A stretch of 64,000 nucleotides of DNA. Origin: Cepaea nemoralis (taxonomy: Eukaryota; Mollusca; Gastropoda; Stylommatophora; Helicidae). The notes below the pieces were generated by a model. The model saw nothing but the letters and a program-made list of their open reading frames with translations, had not been told where the DNA came from and searched no databases. Where the stretch lies: the NCBI GenBank assembly GCA_014155875.1, contig JACEFZ010011709.1, positions 95,001 through 159,000 of the forward strand, given 5' to 3'. Below, in pieces: positions 43,323 to 54,089 of this stretch (positions within the stretch are counted from its first letter, which is position 1; the number at the start of each line of letters is the position of its first letter). The position numbers were made by a program, and so were the translations under genes.

Positions 43323-44399
43323 CTGTCAATACATCTGGTATTGCAACAAAAGTAAAGTAACACAAATAAAAGAACCAGAGCAACTAAAAAAAGAACGAGC
43401 AACTAAAAGAGACACAATAAAACCACAATAGCACCCCGAACAAGGCGGACGAAAACAGCTATCGTGTCTTAAGATTCCATCTAAATCTTCTTCATAAATA
43501 AACATATATATATATTGTTTGGCGCTATACAAGTAGAAGAAATAAGTAAGTATACATATTCTATTTAAACCTAGGAAAGAAGCACACTGTATGTTTCTAG
43601 CAAAATGAACAGCCCCAGTACTTCCAGAAAACTAAACGTTGATGTGAAAGAGAACCCATACAGGCCAAAGAACGAACCTATTTCGTGTCCCTTTCTCTTC
43701 CTTTTTACTCCTCTGTCAATGGACAGTCCTCGTCCCCTCCCCCCCTATTTTTTGTTTCTTTTATTTTCTGCAAATTTCCATTTTCTCTATTACCCCGCAA
43801 TGGCCGTCTTAACGCGTGGGTACCCACAGAGATGAGCAAGCAAACTCACCATGGGTTCTCGGGTCATAAAAGGACGGCCAGGGATTTGAGTGGTCGAAGA
43901 CGAGGCGATGAAGAGGGCTGTCCGCGGCTGCAAGTGGAGAATCGTGTCGGGGTGTGCCTCTATGACATATGGTAGAGTGTTGTTGAATAAAGTGTAATGG
44001 AGCGTGAAGATGAACACGTGGCCTCAGACAAGATGCTAAAATCAATAGAAATTTTGGATTTGCGGCAGAAAAGCATGAAATAGTTCTAGAGGATCTTAAA
44101 AATCAATATTTTTCAAATTTTGCGTCTTCTTACACTCAACTTTCATTTTAAGAGCTTTTAGTTTTTCCCTAGAATATTGAAAGAATTCAAAGTTCCCATA
44201 AAATATTTCCTCTCTCATTGAAAAAAAAATAAAAAATTGCAGCAATTCCGAAACAACTTCAACATAACGGACGAGCAATTCTACGGCTTGCTATTTTACA
44301 GACTGATGTTGCGGCCTTGTTTCTCACCAAACAGAAACGTTCACAAAAATGACGAACAATGTAATCACATATAGCCACTTCGTGCTGTGAAGTTAAAAG
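43323..44399. other. No recognised feature
   Basis: About 1.1 kb. A plus-strand frame near 43835-43975, with ARDLSGRRRGDEEGC, followed by GTTGTTGAATAAAGTG could be a decayed LINE or gene end, but no family was recognised. 44080-44280 is AT-rich. Confidence 0.3.
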
Positions 44400-44512
44400 G
44401 TAGTTGCAATGTTCTTTAGAGGAAGTTGCAATGTAGTTGCAATGTTCTTTAGAGGAAGTTGCAATGTTCTTTACAGGACGTTGTAATGTTCTTTAGAGGA
44501 AGTTGCAATTAA
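44400..44512. repeat. 24-bp tandem repeat
   Basis: Four to five copies of a unit with GTTGCAATGTTCTTTAGAGG. It directly adjoins a reverse-oriented SINE-C copy and shares its AGGACGTTG-like end, so it may be an expansion of the SINE 3' terminus. Confidence 0.85.
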
Positions 44513-44690
44513 CTCCAGCATATTTTGAACTGTGATTTGCTTGGCAACTTTACATTCAGTAGTTTGCCCATGCTTTCTGGCCATCAACTCTCAATCCATT
44601 CTGAAAATCAACGCAACACATTCTGCTTCCAAATTGACTGAAGCTGACATCGAGCCCGGTATGTCAAGATATTGAAACCTCATTCACGAC
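44465..44690 (-). repeat. SINE-C related copy
   Basis: TTTACAGGACGTTGTAATG is followed by AACTCCAGCATATTTTGAAC, TTGCTTGGCAACTTTACATT and TGCCCATGCTTTCTGG, the reverse of the SINE-C body. Its outer part matches the subfamily at 269-480 (AATCAACGCAACACATTCTG). Confidence 0.6.
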
Positions 44691-44730
44691 CACTGTTGTT
44701 TGTCCATCAAGAATGATGATGACCATTAAT

Positions 44731-45093
44731 TTAACCCAGTAGGGTTGACAGTATGGAGCTGTGAGTTCTAAGATGGCTGATAAGGTCAATTTTGGCTCGA
44801 AATGTTCTTTGACAATGTGGACAAAGAATGCTTGACGTTCCAGGAGGAGGATCTCCTGCAGTGGTTTTTCTGTCCAGCCTTTTCTTCACAGCTCTTGCAG
44901 TCCTGTTTGCTTCACAAGTGACTGCACCCTTGCGTAATGATGTACGCCACGAATTTCGGTCTTTGGCAGCAGTCTCCCAAGGGTCATGATGAATTCCAAA
45001 AGCTTTCAGTGAGATCTTCAGAGTGTCTGTAAAGCTACCGCTAAGTAACAGATGACGACAGGCTATGACAACATCATCATAATTATCTATCAA
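44731..45093 (-). pseudogene. LINE ORF2 C-terminus with C2H2 zinc finger
   Basis: A 120-codon open frame: TLKISLKAFGIHHDPWETAA, KDRNSWRTSLRKGAVTCEA, an Arg-rich linker, then CPHCQRTFRAKIDLISHLRT and His, a C2H2 finger (CX2CX12HX3H). This arrangement, with a DRxxWR segment followed by a single finger just before the stop, is a known C-terminus of some APE-type LINE ORF2 proteins. Only the end remains, with no RT upstream. The frame is undamaged over its length, suggesting a 5'-truncated, relatively young copy. Confidence 0.75.
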
Positions 45094-45161
45094 GTCCTTT
45101 GCAGGACGTTGTTCTCATGACAACACAAAAACAAGTCTCCCCTGTGATATGTCTGGACCAC

Positions 45162-45405
45162 GGGAATCTCTGTGGCGAAGGAAGTAAAGCCGTTTGACTC
45201 GGGCTCCGAAGGTTGTAGATTCGATTCCGGGCCGCATCCTTCGGTTCACGAGTGAAATCTTTCGGAGACTCCTGTGGGTCGTCGCTAGAGCTACGGAGTT
45301 CGTGCTTTTTGCGACGCTTTCCGCGCTGCGAAAAGAGACAGAACTATATGGGATAAAAACCCGGTAAAATGAAGTCGACCCTGTCGACTTTTAAGCGACT
45401 TTTAA
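45162..45405 (+). repeat. SINE-B copy
   Basis: Head GGGAATCTCTGTGGCGAAGG, box B GATTCGATTCCGGG, body TCGGAGACTCCTGTGGGTCG, CTACGGAGTTCGTGCTTTTT, ATATGGGATAAAAACCCGG and AATGAAGTCGACCCTGTCGA. The 3' end, CTTTTAAGCGACTTTTAAG, allows the 3' limit of the copy at 10360 to be set. Confidence 0.9.
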
Positions 45406-45409
45406 GTGT

Positions 45410-45605
45410 TTGGAGCATCACACTTCGTAGGCCTGCGTGTACGAAAGAACAGGTAGCCAGTCTTTCCTTTCGGTAGCAAGCGACGAGAACACGTATCGAA
45501 CCTTCGTTCGAACTTGCTCATATCATTGTCAACGTAACCTCCTAACCGTTGCGTCAACGCGTCCGCTTTGCTCTCACTACAGTCCATCAGAAAGACTCTC
45601 AATTG
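45410..45605 (-). repeat. SINE-F copy
   Basis: On the minus strand a tRNA-like head contains a GACGCAACGGTTAGGAGG box A-like region and a GAAGGTTCGATACG box B-like region, followed by CCGAAAGGAAAGACTGG and ACACGCAGGCCTACGAAGTG. A truncated relative occurs at 60535-60650 with GGAACATCACACGTTTCAGG on the plus strand. Confidence 0.55.
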
Positions 45606-45894
45606 TTTGCTAGTTCCCTTGCCTCAAGTGTGTTTAACAATATGAAATGAGTAATGCCTGAAAGCCATCATCGTGTTGACAGTCGCCTGTCTTGTCTCCC
45701 AAGAAGAAAGCCACCACCCCCCCCCCCCCCCCATTACTATTCTCTCTAAACCACTGGGATCAACTGCCACATATACTGGGTCAAGAATTTTTAGACCAAA
45801 AACAAGCACAGTTTCTCTCCGCCTATCCCTAGATTAATATCCTATATACAGTTTACACATCTAACTATAAGAAATAGACAAAAAGCATTATTTG
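45606..45894. other. No recognised feature
   Basis: Unassigned, apart from a poly(C) run at about 45715-45732. Confidence 0.3.
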
Positions 45895-46280
45895 AAAATA
45901 TGAAGAGAAGAGAGGTGCTGGAGAACATCGGGGAAATATGAAGAGAAGAGAGGCGCTGGAGAACATCGGGAAAATATAAAGAGAAGAGAGGCGCTGGAGA
46001 ACATCGGGAAAATATAAAGAGAAGAGAGGCGCTGGAGAACATCGGGAAAATATAAAGAGAAGATAGGCGCTGGAGAACATCGGGAAAATATGAAGAGAAG
46101 AGAGGCGCTGGAGAACATCGGGGGAAAGATCAGTGTGAGAGAAGGCAGAGGCAGACCAAGAGAAATGATGCTGGATGAACAGAGGCGATGGCGTGGAGGA
46201 AAAGCTTCAACCGAGTTGATCCAGAACACCGAGGACCGAGATCTACGGAGAGACACGAACGTCGACAGCAGATAGCAGGG
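45895..46280 (+). pseudogene. LINE ORF2 C-terminus with internal 38-bp tandem repeat
   Basis: From 46090 the plus strand encodes MKRREALENIGGKIS, GRGRPREMMLDEQRRWRGG, an ELIQNTEDRDLRRDTN segment and a stop, a typical LINE-A-like C-terminus. The MKRREALENIG segment lies in a 38-bp unit (AAGAGAAGAGAGGCGCTGGA, then GAACATCGGGAAAATAT) present about six times between 45895 and 46130. Units start at regular 38-base steps (CTGG at 45918, 45956, 45994, 46032, 46070, 46108). The expansion breaks the frame, since 38 is not a multiple of 3. Confidence 0.85.
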
Positions 46281-46544
46281 CTGAAGCTGGTGATGTAGTT
46301 CGCAAGGAGCCGCTGTGGAACAGGGACTGTCCAAACAGTGGTCCGGAGTTCTAATCTCCCACGATGCGAAAATTTTGCACGTGACCTCAAGTCTTCAGCG
46401 TCGCCCAGCGTCTTAAAATGATTACCATAGAACTGTCTGAATAGTTACAGAAGACAGACTTGATACCTACCACATCATCAGTCGGGTGTCTGGTGGTCAG
46501 AACACACGGACCCAGAACTATGTCCCAAGAAAGCTGTGGTCTTT
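46281..46544. other. No recognised feature
   Basis: About 260 bases with no motif recognised. Confidence 0.3.
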
Positions 46545-46740
46545 AGTGGCTAGCACTCTTGCCTGGCCATGTTTTCGAATCGCCATCGAGAACAATTTTT
46601 AAATTGACCTGGTCGATCCAGCCCAACATTTGTACCAGTAAATGTTTTCGAAGGCAGAGGCGGCTGGCATGATCTCACGGGAGTATGCTTAGTAAGGTGG
46701 GGGAAGGAAACTTTCGTGCAGAATTGCTTTCCTCGCTTCA
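46545..46740 (+). repeat. SINE-H copy (tentative)
   Basis: AGTGGCTAGCACTCTTGCCT is box A-like, and GTTTTCGAATCGCC, followed by ATCGAGAAC, is box B-like. TGACCTGGTCGATCCAGC and a purine-rich stretch follow. The box B region is similar to 34996-35025 at the right edge of the 40-bp array. A single copy, so family status is inferred. Confidence 0.45.
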
Positions 46741-46744
46741 GAGA

Positions 46745-47145
46745 TCACAGATTGTGAGAATTGATTGTATGGATTATCTGCCTTGGTCCTACTGGGAGTG
46801 TGGATGAACAGGCTGATAGACTGGCAGGGAATGCACCTTTATGTGGTAGATTGCAATTGACAAGGGAGAGCTGTCGAGTACCTGTGGGACCAGGTGGAGA
46901 AAGCGGTGGAACAAACTGGACGGAGAGAATAATATGGCGGGGGATAGGCAAGGGTTCTGGGAGAATCTCAAAATCGAGAGGGAAGACCAAGAGAAATTTA
47001 AATCAGACGGCAGTTGCAACCATTAGCAGTATGACTCTTTGATGGCTGTTGAACGAGGGAACGGAGTGCATGTGGGAATTTCTGAGTGCAGTGATGTCGT
47101 TTATTAGCTCAATTCAACTCAACTCAACTCAACTCAACTATAAAA
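46745..47145 (+). pseudogene. LINE RNase H end with (AACTC)n tail
   Basis: Broken frames encode VDEQADRLAGNAPLCGRLQL (46798-46857), matching the NExADxLA box of LINE RNase H domains. A later frame gives FWENLKIEREDQEKFKSD and VERGNGVHVGISECSDVV before a stop. The stop is followed almost at once by (CAACT)n at 47109-47143. This fits an I/Jockey-group LINE with an RNase H domain and a simple-repeat tail. Confidence 0.75.
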
Positions 47146-47802
47146 ATATGTAGCTAGCACCATATATCAAATACTCCCAAAAGCGTATAAAAGGGACCAT
47201 GACCTGTTTTCATCCCCGACCCCCCCCCCCCCCCAACGTGCCACTTGACATGCAAAACCGGGTCTCTACCGTAGCTTAAATACATTTTCCCAAAATGAGA
47301 AAAAAGACCCTAGCCGATATTATCAGGACACGGTGTCCAACCCACTAAACCACCCCCATCCACCTTCTCTCCTGTCTTAAATTAGTAAGACCCAGTCCCA
47401 TCGACCCCCAAACGCATTAATATTGCGCTGCTACCGGGGTCCACTTTATCCGCTCGAACAGCTCATGGCACCATCTTTAACCCCGACTTGCATCTCGTTT
47501 CATTGGTTTAATCGCTATCTCTCGCACCTTCAATTTGCATTTTTATTTGGTTAAAACCCCGCTATGCATCTTGTCACTCAATTTCCGGTCTCAAGTTTCC
47601 ACTCCCACATGTGGCCGGTCTGGCTGTTGTAAAGCTGTAACAAAGTTATAGTAAAGTTTACAGTCTACTTCTCGTTTTTTGATGATTCATCCAATGAATT
47701 TTTAAAGCTTTTACTGCAGTTCTACTAATTCCACTGGGGAGAGGGGGGAGACGGGGGTTGACGTTTGCTCATTTTGAACTCAAACGTTGTTCACACATTA
47801 GG
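47146..47802. other. No recognised feature
   Basis: About 650 bases with a poly(C) run at 47221-47234 and no supportable gene or repeat family. Confidence 0.3.
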
Positions 47803-48252
47803 GTGATTTATGCGTGTGGACTAGCTTTCCCAATTACCATTGTCTCTCACCATCGGGCGAACCTACATCGACTTGTAATTTACGTCCACCAATCAAAGCC
47901 GGGCTCCCTGGCCTAGGTGTTAGCGACTTTCTCCATAATTTCGTATATCCACACGAGGAACGTAACTTGCGCTTGAATAGGTAGCAGTTCTCGCCACGTT
48001 GGTAACTTACGGGGTATGTGAGCCGGCTGCTCAGAAAGCAATGGCAAACTACTGAGCGTAATAATCTTGCCAAGAAATCAACAATCAGCAGAAAGATGTT
48101 GATGTTGACAGCGATGTCCTGTAAAAACAAGTCAAAGACGAGAAGTCAAAATTTTAGTACAACTGACAAGGATAGGGATTGAACTAGATACCTAGTCATC
48201 AGCACACCGGAAGTTTAAGGGCGGACGCACTTATCCATTTGGCCGTGCTGAC
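47803..48252 (-). repeat. SINE-A copy split by a nested SINE-C
   Basis: On the minus strand the head GTCAGCACGGCCAAATGGAT begins at 48252 and the body runs to about 48129. It stops in the GACGTGGAGACG region and resumes at 47897 with TAAATTACAAGTCG through ATGGTGAGAGACAATGG to about 47803. The missing middle is replaced by a plus-strand SINE-C (47898-48128). A degenerate TCAAAG repeat at 47893-47898 and near 48132 may be the target duplication. Confidence 0.8.
47898..48128 (+). repeat. SINE-C nested in SINE-A
   Basis: Head GCCGGGCTCCCTGGCCTAGG, diverged box B (GTAGCAGTTCTCGCC), body GAGCCGGCTGCTCAGAAAGC, AATGGCAAACTACTGAGCGT, CTTGCCAAGAAATCAACAAT and CAGCGATGTCCTGTAAAAA. It is colinear with 14788-15030. 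Confidence 0.88.
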
Positions 48253-48699
48253 CCTCATTCTATGCGTTAATCGTCGCCCCTTCTCCTGACCTGCTACTAA
48301 ATGATTCCCGTTTCGTCTTTGTAGCTAGTTTGTGTAGATTTTTGCAGTCCGTTTCTTTATTATTGGCCTTTAGCACCTTGACACCCACTTTCCCGTCATG
48401 GCTACATTTCTTGTCTAGTCGCTTTGTTATAATAATACACACTGATTCCATTACACACGTGTCCTGTCCACAACAAAGAAACATATGAGTATATATATAT
48501 ATATATATATTCATTCATGTAGTGTATTTCATTTAATTATATCTGTGTGTGTTTGTTTGTGTGCTGACGAAGCCTTTGGCAGCAACGTCCATTGTATTAC
48601 ATGTGAGATTATTCTACAAGTACTTCTCGTATTTCGGTGATTCATTTAATCCTACTGTGTTGAATGCCGCCCATCTTGTTACACGCGAACCATAATTGT
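48253..48699. other. No recognised feature
   Basis: Unassigned; an (AT)n run lies at about 48490-48510. 48548-48590 is weakly similar to 640-700. Confidence 0.3.
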
Positions 48700-48851
48700 G
48701 TTGTTAGTTTATATCTCACATAACTACGGACATCTCCAGGAGTGTTGCGTAATGAATACATTAGTAAAACTGAAAGTGGAAAGGGCAGCTTAACCAGAAT
48801 ACATTAACAATGACGGAATGAATGTAGCGGTTAGAAAATCTTAGTTAAGAA
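48700..48851 (-). repeat. Dispersed repeat J, copy 2
   Basis: Reverse complement of 36567-36722 with few differences: CATAACTACGGACATCTCCA, GGGCAGCTTAACCAGAATAC and GACGGAATGAATGTAGCGG. Confidence 0.8.
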
Positions 48852-49112
48852 AGGTTTCAATGATTAACTGCTATATAATCATTAATCTTCTCAAGCGACT
48901 TCCCGAATGTTCCTTGGGCTTATACACAGTAGTTTCTCATATACAACCCTCTTTAGTTTGATATAAATATCACAACACGGCAGCTACCATATTAACAACT
49001 TTTAAGTCATAGATGTGACACACCCTACTTCCCATCTTCCGCCATCCATTTTTGTTAGGTCCAACCTACCTTTTTGTTTGGCAATGAATCTGTTAAAAGG
49101 TGTAAAGGGAAG
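48852..49112. other. No recognised feature
   Basis: About 260 bases with no motif recognised. Confidence 0.3.
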
Positions 49113-49342
49113 TGGATCGTCTTCATTGCACCGGTTGTTATCCCATATGGCTCGGTCTTCTTTGTTAGGTGCGGCCTGCCGACAGCCTCACACAGAGCAC
49201 GAACCCTGTCGCTCCAGCCATGACTAACCAGGAGTCTCTGAGAAAACTACATTCGTGAACCCAAGTTCGAAGCCAGGAATCGAACCCACAGCCATTGGAA
49301 TGTGAGGCGTGCGACTTAACCACTTCGCCATTGAGACACCCT
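49113..49342 (-). repeat. SINE-B copy
   Basis: On the minus strand it starts GGTGTCTCAATGGCGAAGTG, with box B GTGGGTTCGATTCC, and continues CAGAGACTCCTGGTTAGTCA, ACAGGGTTCGTGCTCTGTG and ATATGGGATAACAACCGGTG. The head is cleanly tRNA-like, but it continues into the SINE body and is not a tRNA gene. Confidence 0.88.
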
Positions 49343-49364
49343 CTCCGCTACAAATACAAGAAGG

Positions 49365-49625
49365 CACTAAGACAACTACAATAGATTGCACGATTTATTG
49401 CCTGGCATATTTCGCTGCATCTCGTCAGGTACATACTGCAGAAATCACACAACTTACGTGAATTAACTAGATAAATCCTTCAAACTGAAATATACACATG
49501 TTCGCACAGTAATGTCGATTGTCTACCACGGTAATTTTAAACTGACTAACATGTCTTTCTGCTTGCACAAGGACGGCTTGCGAAGGTTGATTATTATAGC
49601 TTCAGCAAACTTTAACAATCGACTA
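49365..49625 (+). repeat. Dispersed repeat G copy
   Basis: Colinear with 39790-40045: GCACGATTTATTGCCTGGCA, TACATACTGCAGAAATCACA, ATGTCTTTCTGCTTGCACAA and an ACTTTAACAATCGAC end. A 174-codon frame starts inside it (49512) and runs into the adjoining LINE; that start is fortuitous. Confidence 0.85.
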
Positions 49626-50036
49626 CTTTGTGTGTTGAACAACACCCAGAAGGCGAAGGTGAACAAGCAACTAGAAAGTCGCATAGAGGCTCTGGAGATG
49701 TGGATATACAGACGAATATGTCGTATTTCATGGAAACAAAATCAATCAAATGCAGAGGTTCTAGAAAAACTGGGAATGAAGACAGAGTTGATGAAAGAAA
49801 TAAAGAGGGGGCAAGTAGAATATTTCGGCCACGTTAGAAGACATGATAGTCTTATAAAAACCATACTGGACGGCAAGGTTGAGGGCAAGCGAGCAAGAGG
49901 TAGACAACGATACAAGTGGGAACATAGCATCAAGAGATGGGCGAACATCAGCCTGACAGAATGTACAGTCAGGGCGAGAGACAGACAGTATTGGAGATCC
50001 ATTACAGCCAACCTTCATTGTGGAGACCGCACCTGA
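49626..50036 (+). pseudogene. LINE ORF2 C-terminus, open over about 136 codons
   Basis: An intact plus-strand frame: SRIEALEMWIYRRICRISW, a VLEKLGMKTELMKEIKRGQV stretch, EYFGHVRRHD, a LDGKVEGKRARGRQRYKW stretch, SIKRWANISL, then ARDRQYWRSITANLHCGDRT and a stop. This is the complete C-terminal domain of an APE-type LINE ORF2 downstream of the RT (FGHxxRR, EGKRxRGRxR, DRxxWR). There is no stop within it, so the copy is recent or 5' truncated at insertion. It joins repeat G at 49625 without a gap. Confidence 0.85.
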
Positions 50037-50047
50037 TTGATTGACAT

Positions 50048-50225
50048 ACTTTACAGGACGTCGCAGTTAACCCCAACATTTTTTGACTATTTGTGATGTT
50101 TTGGCAAATTTACGTTCCATATTTTTTCATTGCTTAGTGAACGACCGACATTAACACCATTGTATGAAATCCAACACAAGGCGGTCCGCTCCCAATTCGC
50201 CCGCAGCTATTTGTCAGCCCACCGT
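50048..50225 (-). repeat. SINE-C related copy
   Basis: TTTACAGGACGTCGCAGTTA, GATGTTTTGGCAAATTTACG and TTTTTTCATTGCTTAGTGAA, reverse of the SINE-C body, with CAACACAAGGCGGTCCGCTC and CCCGCAGCTATTTG as in 269-480. Diverged. Confidence 0.5.
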
Positions 50226-50284
50226 ATCTTACAAATATCTTTAAGGACCTGTAATCTGATATCATCAGGCTGCGTGTCGAAGGG

Positions 50285-50465
50285 ATTATGGACTCAGTTC
50301 ATAATTCCACATACCGCGTCCGAAACACAGCTGCGTTGGTTTTTTATGAAATGGTATGGGTGCCGGTCTTTCAGAGAGCAATGTCAAACTAGTATATAGC
50401 TTGCCTAGGAATCACGAACAGCCAAACAATGACTGATGCGTCCGTAAAGGATCTGCAGCTAACTT
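50285..50465 (+). repeat. SINE-C related copy
   Basis: GAAACACAGCTGCGTTGGTT and ATGGTATGGGTGCCGGTC, then TCAGAGAGCAATGTCAAACT, GCTTGCCTAGGAATCACGAA and GTCCGTAAAGGAT. It shares the first block with 60085-60135, marking a subfamily with a different head. Confidence 0.5.
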
Positions 50466-50679
50466 TATGAAACTTATGTAAGGATATCATAAGAGCCAAG
50501 ATTGCCAGTGTCTGCTTCAAGCTAGACAATGCCAAGTCTCCGATAGTAAATTGAATAATGACTGCATCGTGGTTATAATTATTGTAATAATATCAAACAT
50601 TGTCATCATAATAATAAACGGCTGAGCTGACAGCAGACAACAAACTTAAGGAGGGATGGACTAAAAATATTGATTGATC

Positions 50680-51330
<651 letters not shown>

Positions 51331-51387
51331 AAGACAAGACTAACATATAGACAGATATATAGATATAAGAAGCCATGGTAGAATGCT

Positions 51388-51512
51388 TTGACAATTTATC
51401 TTATCTCTTTAGTTTACCTTGTCTGATTTCTACAATATGTACATAACACGATGCAGCGAAATATGCCAGGCAATAAATCGTGCAACCTATTGTCTGTGTC
51501 TTCGTTAATCAA
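51388..51512 (-). repeat. Dispersed repeat G, partial copy
   Basis: TGATTTCTACAATATGTACA, GCGAAATATGCCAGGCAATA and AATCGTGCAACC are followed by TGTGTCTTCGTTAAT, the reverse of the first 125 bp of repeat G. Confidence 0.75.
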
Positions 51513-51838
51513 ATACCGTTTTTTTTTCTTAGAGAAGATTCTCGCAAACATGTCTTTGTTGTCAGGTCTCCATAAAATGCTTTCCGCTGATGCTTCTTGA
51601 GTTAATTGCTTCTTTGAGAAGGCGGCCAGTTTGTAGGATTTAGGTGAGCCACCCCCATTTTGTGCCATGCATTGATCGCCATAATCCTTTTGTCTCATTT
51701 CTGGAAAAAGCAGTTGTGGCCTTTCCCAGGGCAAGAATCAATGACTTTGCTAGCCAATGACAACCATCTGTTTCCATTTCTTTTTAGGTTGAGCTTTCTG
51801 TCATGTCCATCTCCCTGGGTCTTGTGCCTATAATCTTT

Positions 51839-52430
<592 letters not shown>

Positions 52431-52724
52431 AACCGAATGCCTATCTCTCATGAATAATCAGAGATATTAGCATGGTCTCGCCCATTGTACAGCCAAACAA
52501 CATTCATCAAATACATAGATGGCATCCACAAGGCGCCAATGGCCAGAATCTTAAAAACAAATTAAAATAATATGTGCATTTATTTCAGGGAAGCTAACAG
52601 TAAGCAAAGTGTTATTTTCTTCAACACATTGTGGAGAACAGGCATGGAAACAAAACTGAAAAGAGATAATAACATCGTTTAGCATTGAGGTTTGTCACAA
52701 CCTTTGTGTACTCATCATTAGTCT
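52431..52724. other. No recognised feature
   Basis: About 290 bases with no motif recognised. Confidence 0.3.
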
Positions 52725-52840
52725 ATGGTAGGAAAAGCTAATTCACACATGAAGATCAGTCCGGTGCTCTGCATTGTAATTGCAACTACCAGAAGTAGTA
52801 TCGCAAATGTGGAATAGGCTTGAGTTCAATCCGAGCATCC
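52725..52840 (+). repeat. SINE-A, diverged 3' part
   Basis: GGAAAAGCTAATTCACACAT, AGATCAGTCC, CTACCAGAAGTAGTAT and GGCTTGAGTTCAATCCGAGC follow the order of the SINE-A 3' half, with an extra segment near 52775. Confidence 0.5.
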
Positions 52841-52933
52841 AACCTGCAGAATTGAAGTACAGGTAGTGATGTTTGATAGTTTTCCCAGAGTGATATATTC
52901 ATCCACACAATTCATGGGCTGTCACGGTGCAGG

Positions 52934-53490
52934 TTGGAGGGAGAACTGTTGAGGAATACAATGAACTTCTGTCGTAACTACAAGCAGTGTAACCAAGGAG
53001 GTCATGGCAGTAACAAAGACAACAGCGTGGCTGGAGACACAGACGTTCACACATACATGTTTTCTCAGGACTCCATCAATATGCTAAGAAAGATCGAAAA
53101 GGACTGGACCAGAAGGCAATGGCTTGAATCTCTGAGACAGTACAGACTGACTAATATCTGTTATATTTTTGTGCTCGGGCACGATGGAGTGAGAAGAAAC
53201 GAGCGTACAGATAGCCTTGCGAGCCTGGCTGATGTAGGGAGTGGTCGAGTAATGGACCAGGCTGCCATCCTGAACACTCTCTGGGAGATAAGATGAGTAC
53301 ATGACTCGAGGGGTTGATGTGATTCTGTAAGTCATACGAGGCCAGGCTAGACCAGGGAGCCGTGCGGGAAGCCAAAGACGAATAGGTAACAAACATTCAA
53401 CTGGTGTCGCTAGCAGCTGCACGCTGAGGGAGATACTGAGGGAGGATGTGAGCACTTATGGACTAATAGTTTGTTGTGGAATGATAATTT
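52934..53490 (+). pseudogene. LINE RNase H domain end
   Basis: The frame near 53100-53296 encodes LESLRQYRLTNICYIFVLGH, DGVRRNERTDSLASLADVG and SGRVMDQAAILNTLWEIR. The GHxGVxxNExxDxLA box is the C-terminal signature of the RNase H domain in I/Jockey-group LINEs. After the stop at 53294-53296 broken frames give a VTNIQLGV-like stretch, then STYGLIVCCGMI and a stop. The GACT array begins within a few bases of that stop. The RT domain is absent. Confidence 0.75.
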
Positions 53491-53617
53491 TCACTTGACT
53501 GACTGACTGACTGACTGACTGACTAACTGACTGACTGACTGACTGACTGACTGAATGACTGACTGACTGAATGACTGACTGACTGACTGAATGTGGGACT
53601 GACTAACTGACTAACTG

Positions 53618-53689
<72 letters not shown>

Positions 53690-53725
53690 GCAGACTAACT
53701 AACTAACTAACTAACTAACTAGCAG

Positions 53726-53758
<33 letters not shown>

Positions 53759-54025
53759 ATAACTAACTAACTAACTAACTAGCTACCTAACTAACTAACT
53801 GACTAACTAACTAACTAACTAACTAACTAGCTAGCTAGCTAACTAACTAATTGACTAATTGACCGACTGAATGACTGACAGACTGACTGCATGACCAAAT
53901 AACTGAATGACTGACTAACTGACTAACTAACTAACCTACTAACTGTTAACTAACTAACTAACTAACCGACCGACTGATTGATTGACTGACTAACTAACTA
54001 ACTGACTGCCTGACTGACTGATTAC
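53491..54025. repeat. (GACT)n / (AACT)n microsatellite, LINE 3' tail
   Basis: About 535 bases of GACT at both ends and AACT in the middle, with occasional GCAG and GAAT units. It starts at the LINE stop codon at about 53490, which suggests growth from the element's 3' tail. Confidence 0.93.
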
Positions 54026-54089
54026 CCAGAAGTGAAGATGAATAGCTGGTTTAAAACGCTATCTAAAGAAATATAATAACAGTTATAAA

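Noticed and set aside
41439..43431. Six overlapping frames of 600 or more codons on both strands
   Set aside because: Products of a stop-free 16-bp tandem unit; not genes.
49270..49342. Possible tRNA gene on the minus strand, with good box A and box B
   Set aside because: The head continues into the SINE-B body shared with three other loci and lacks a convincing acceptor stem.
49512..50036. 174-residue gene product
   Set aside because: The ATG lies in repeat G and the rest is a LINE C-terminus; the fusion is fortuitous.
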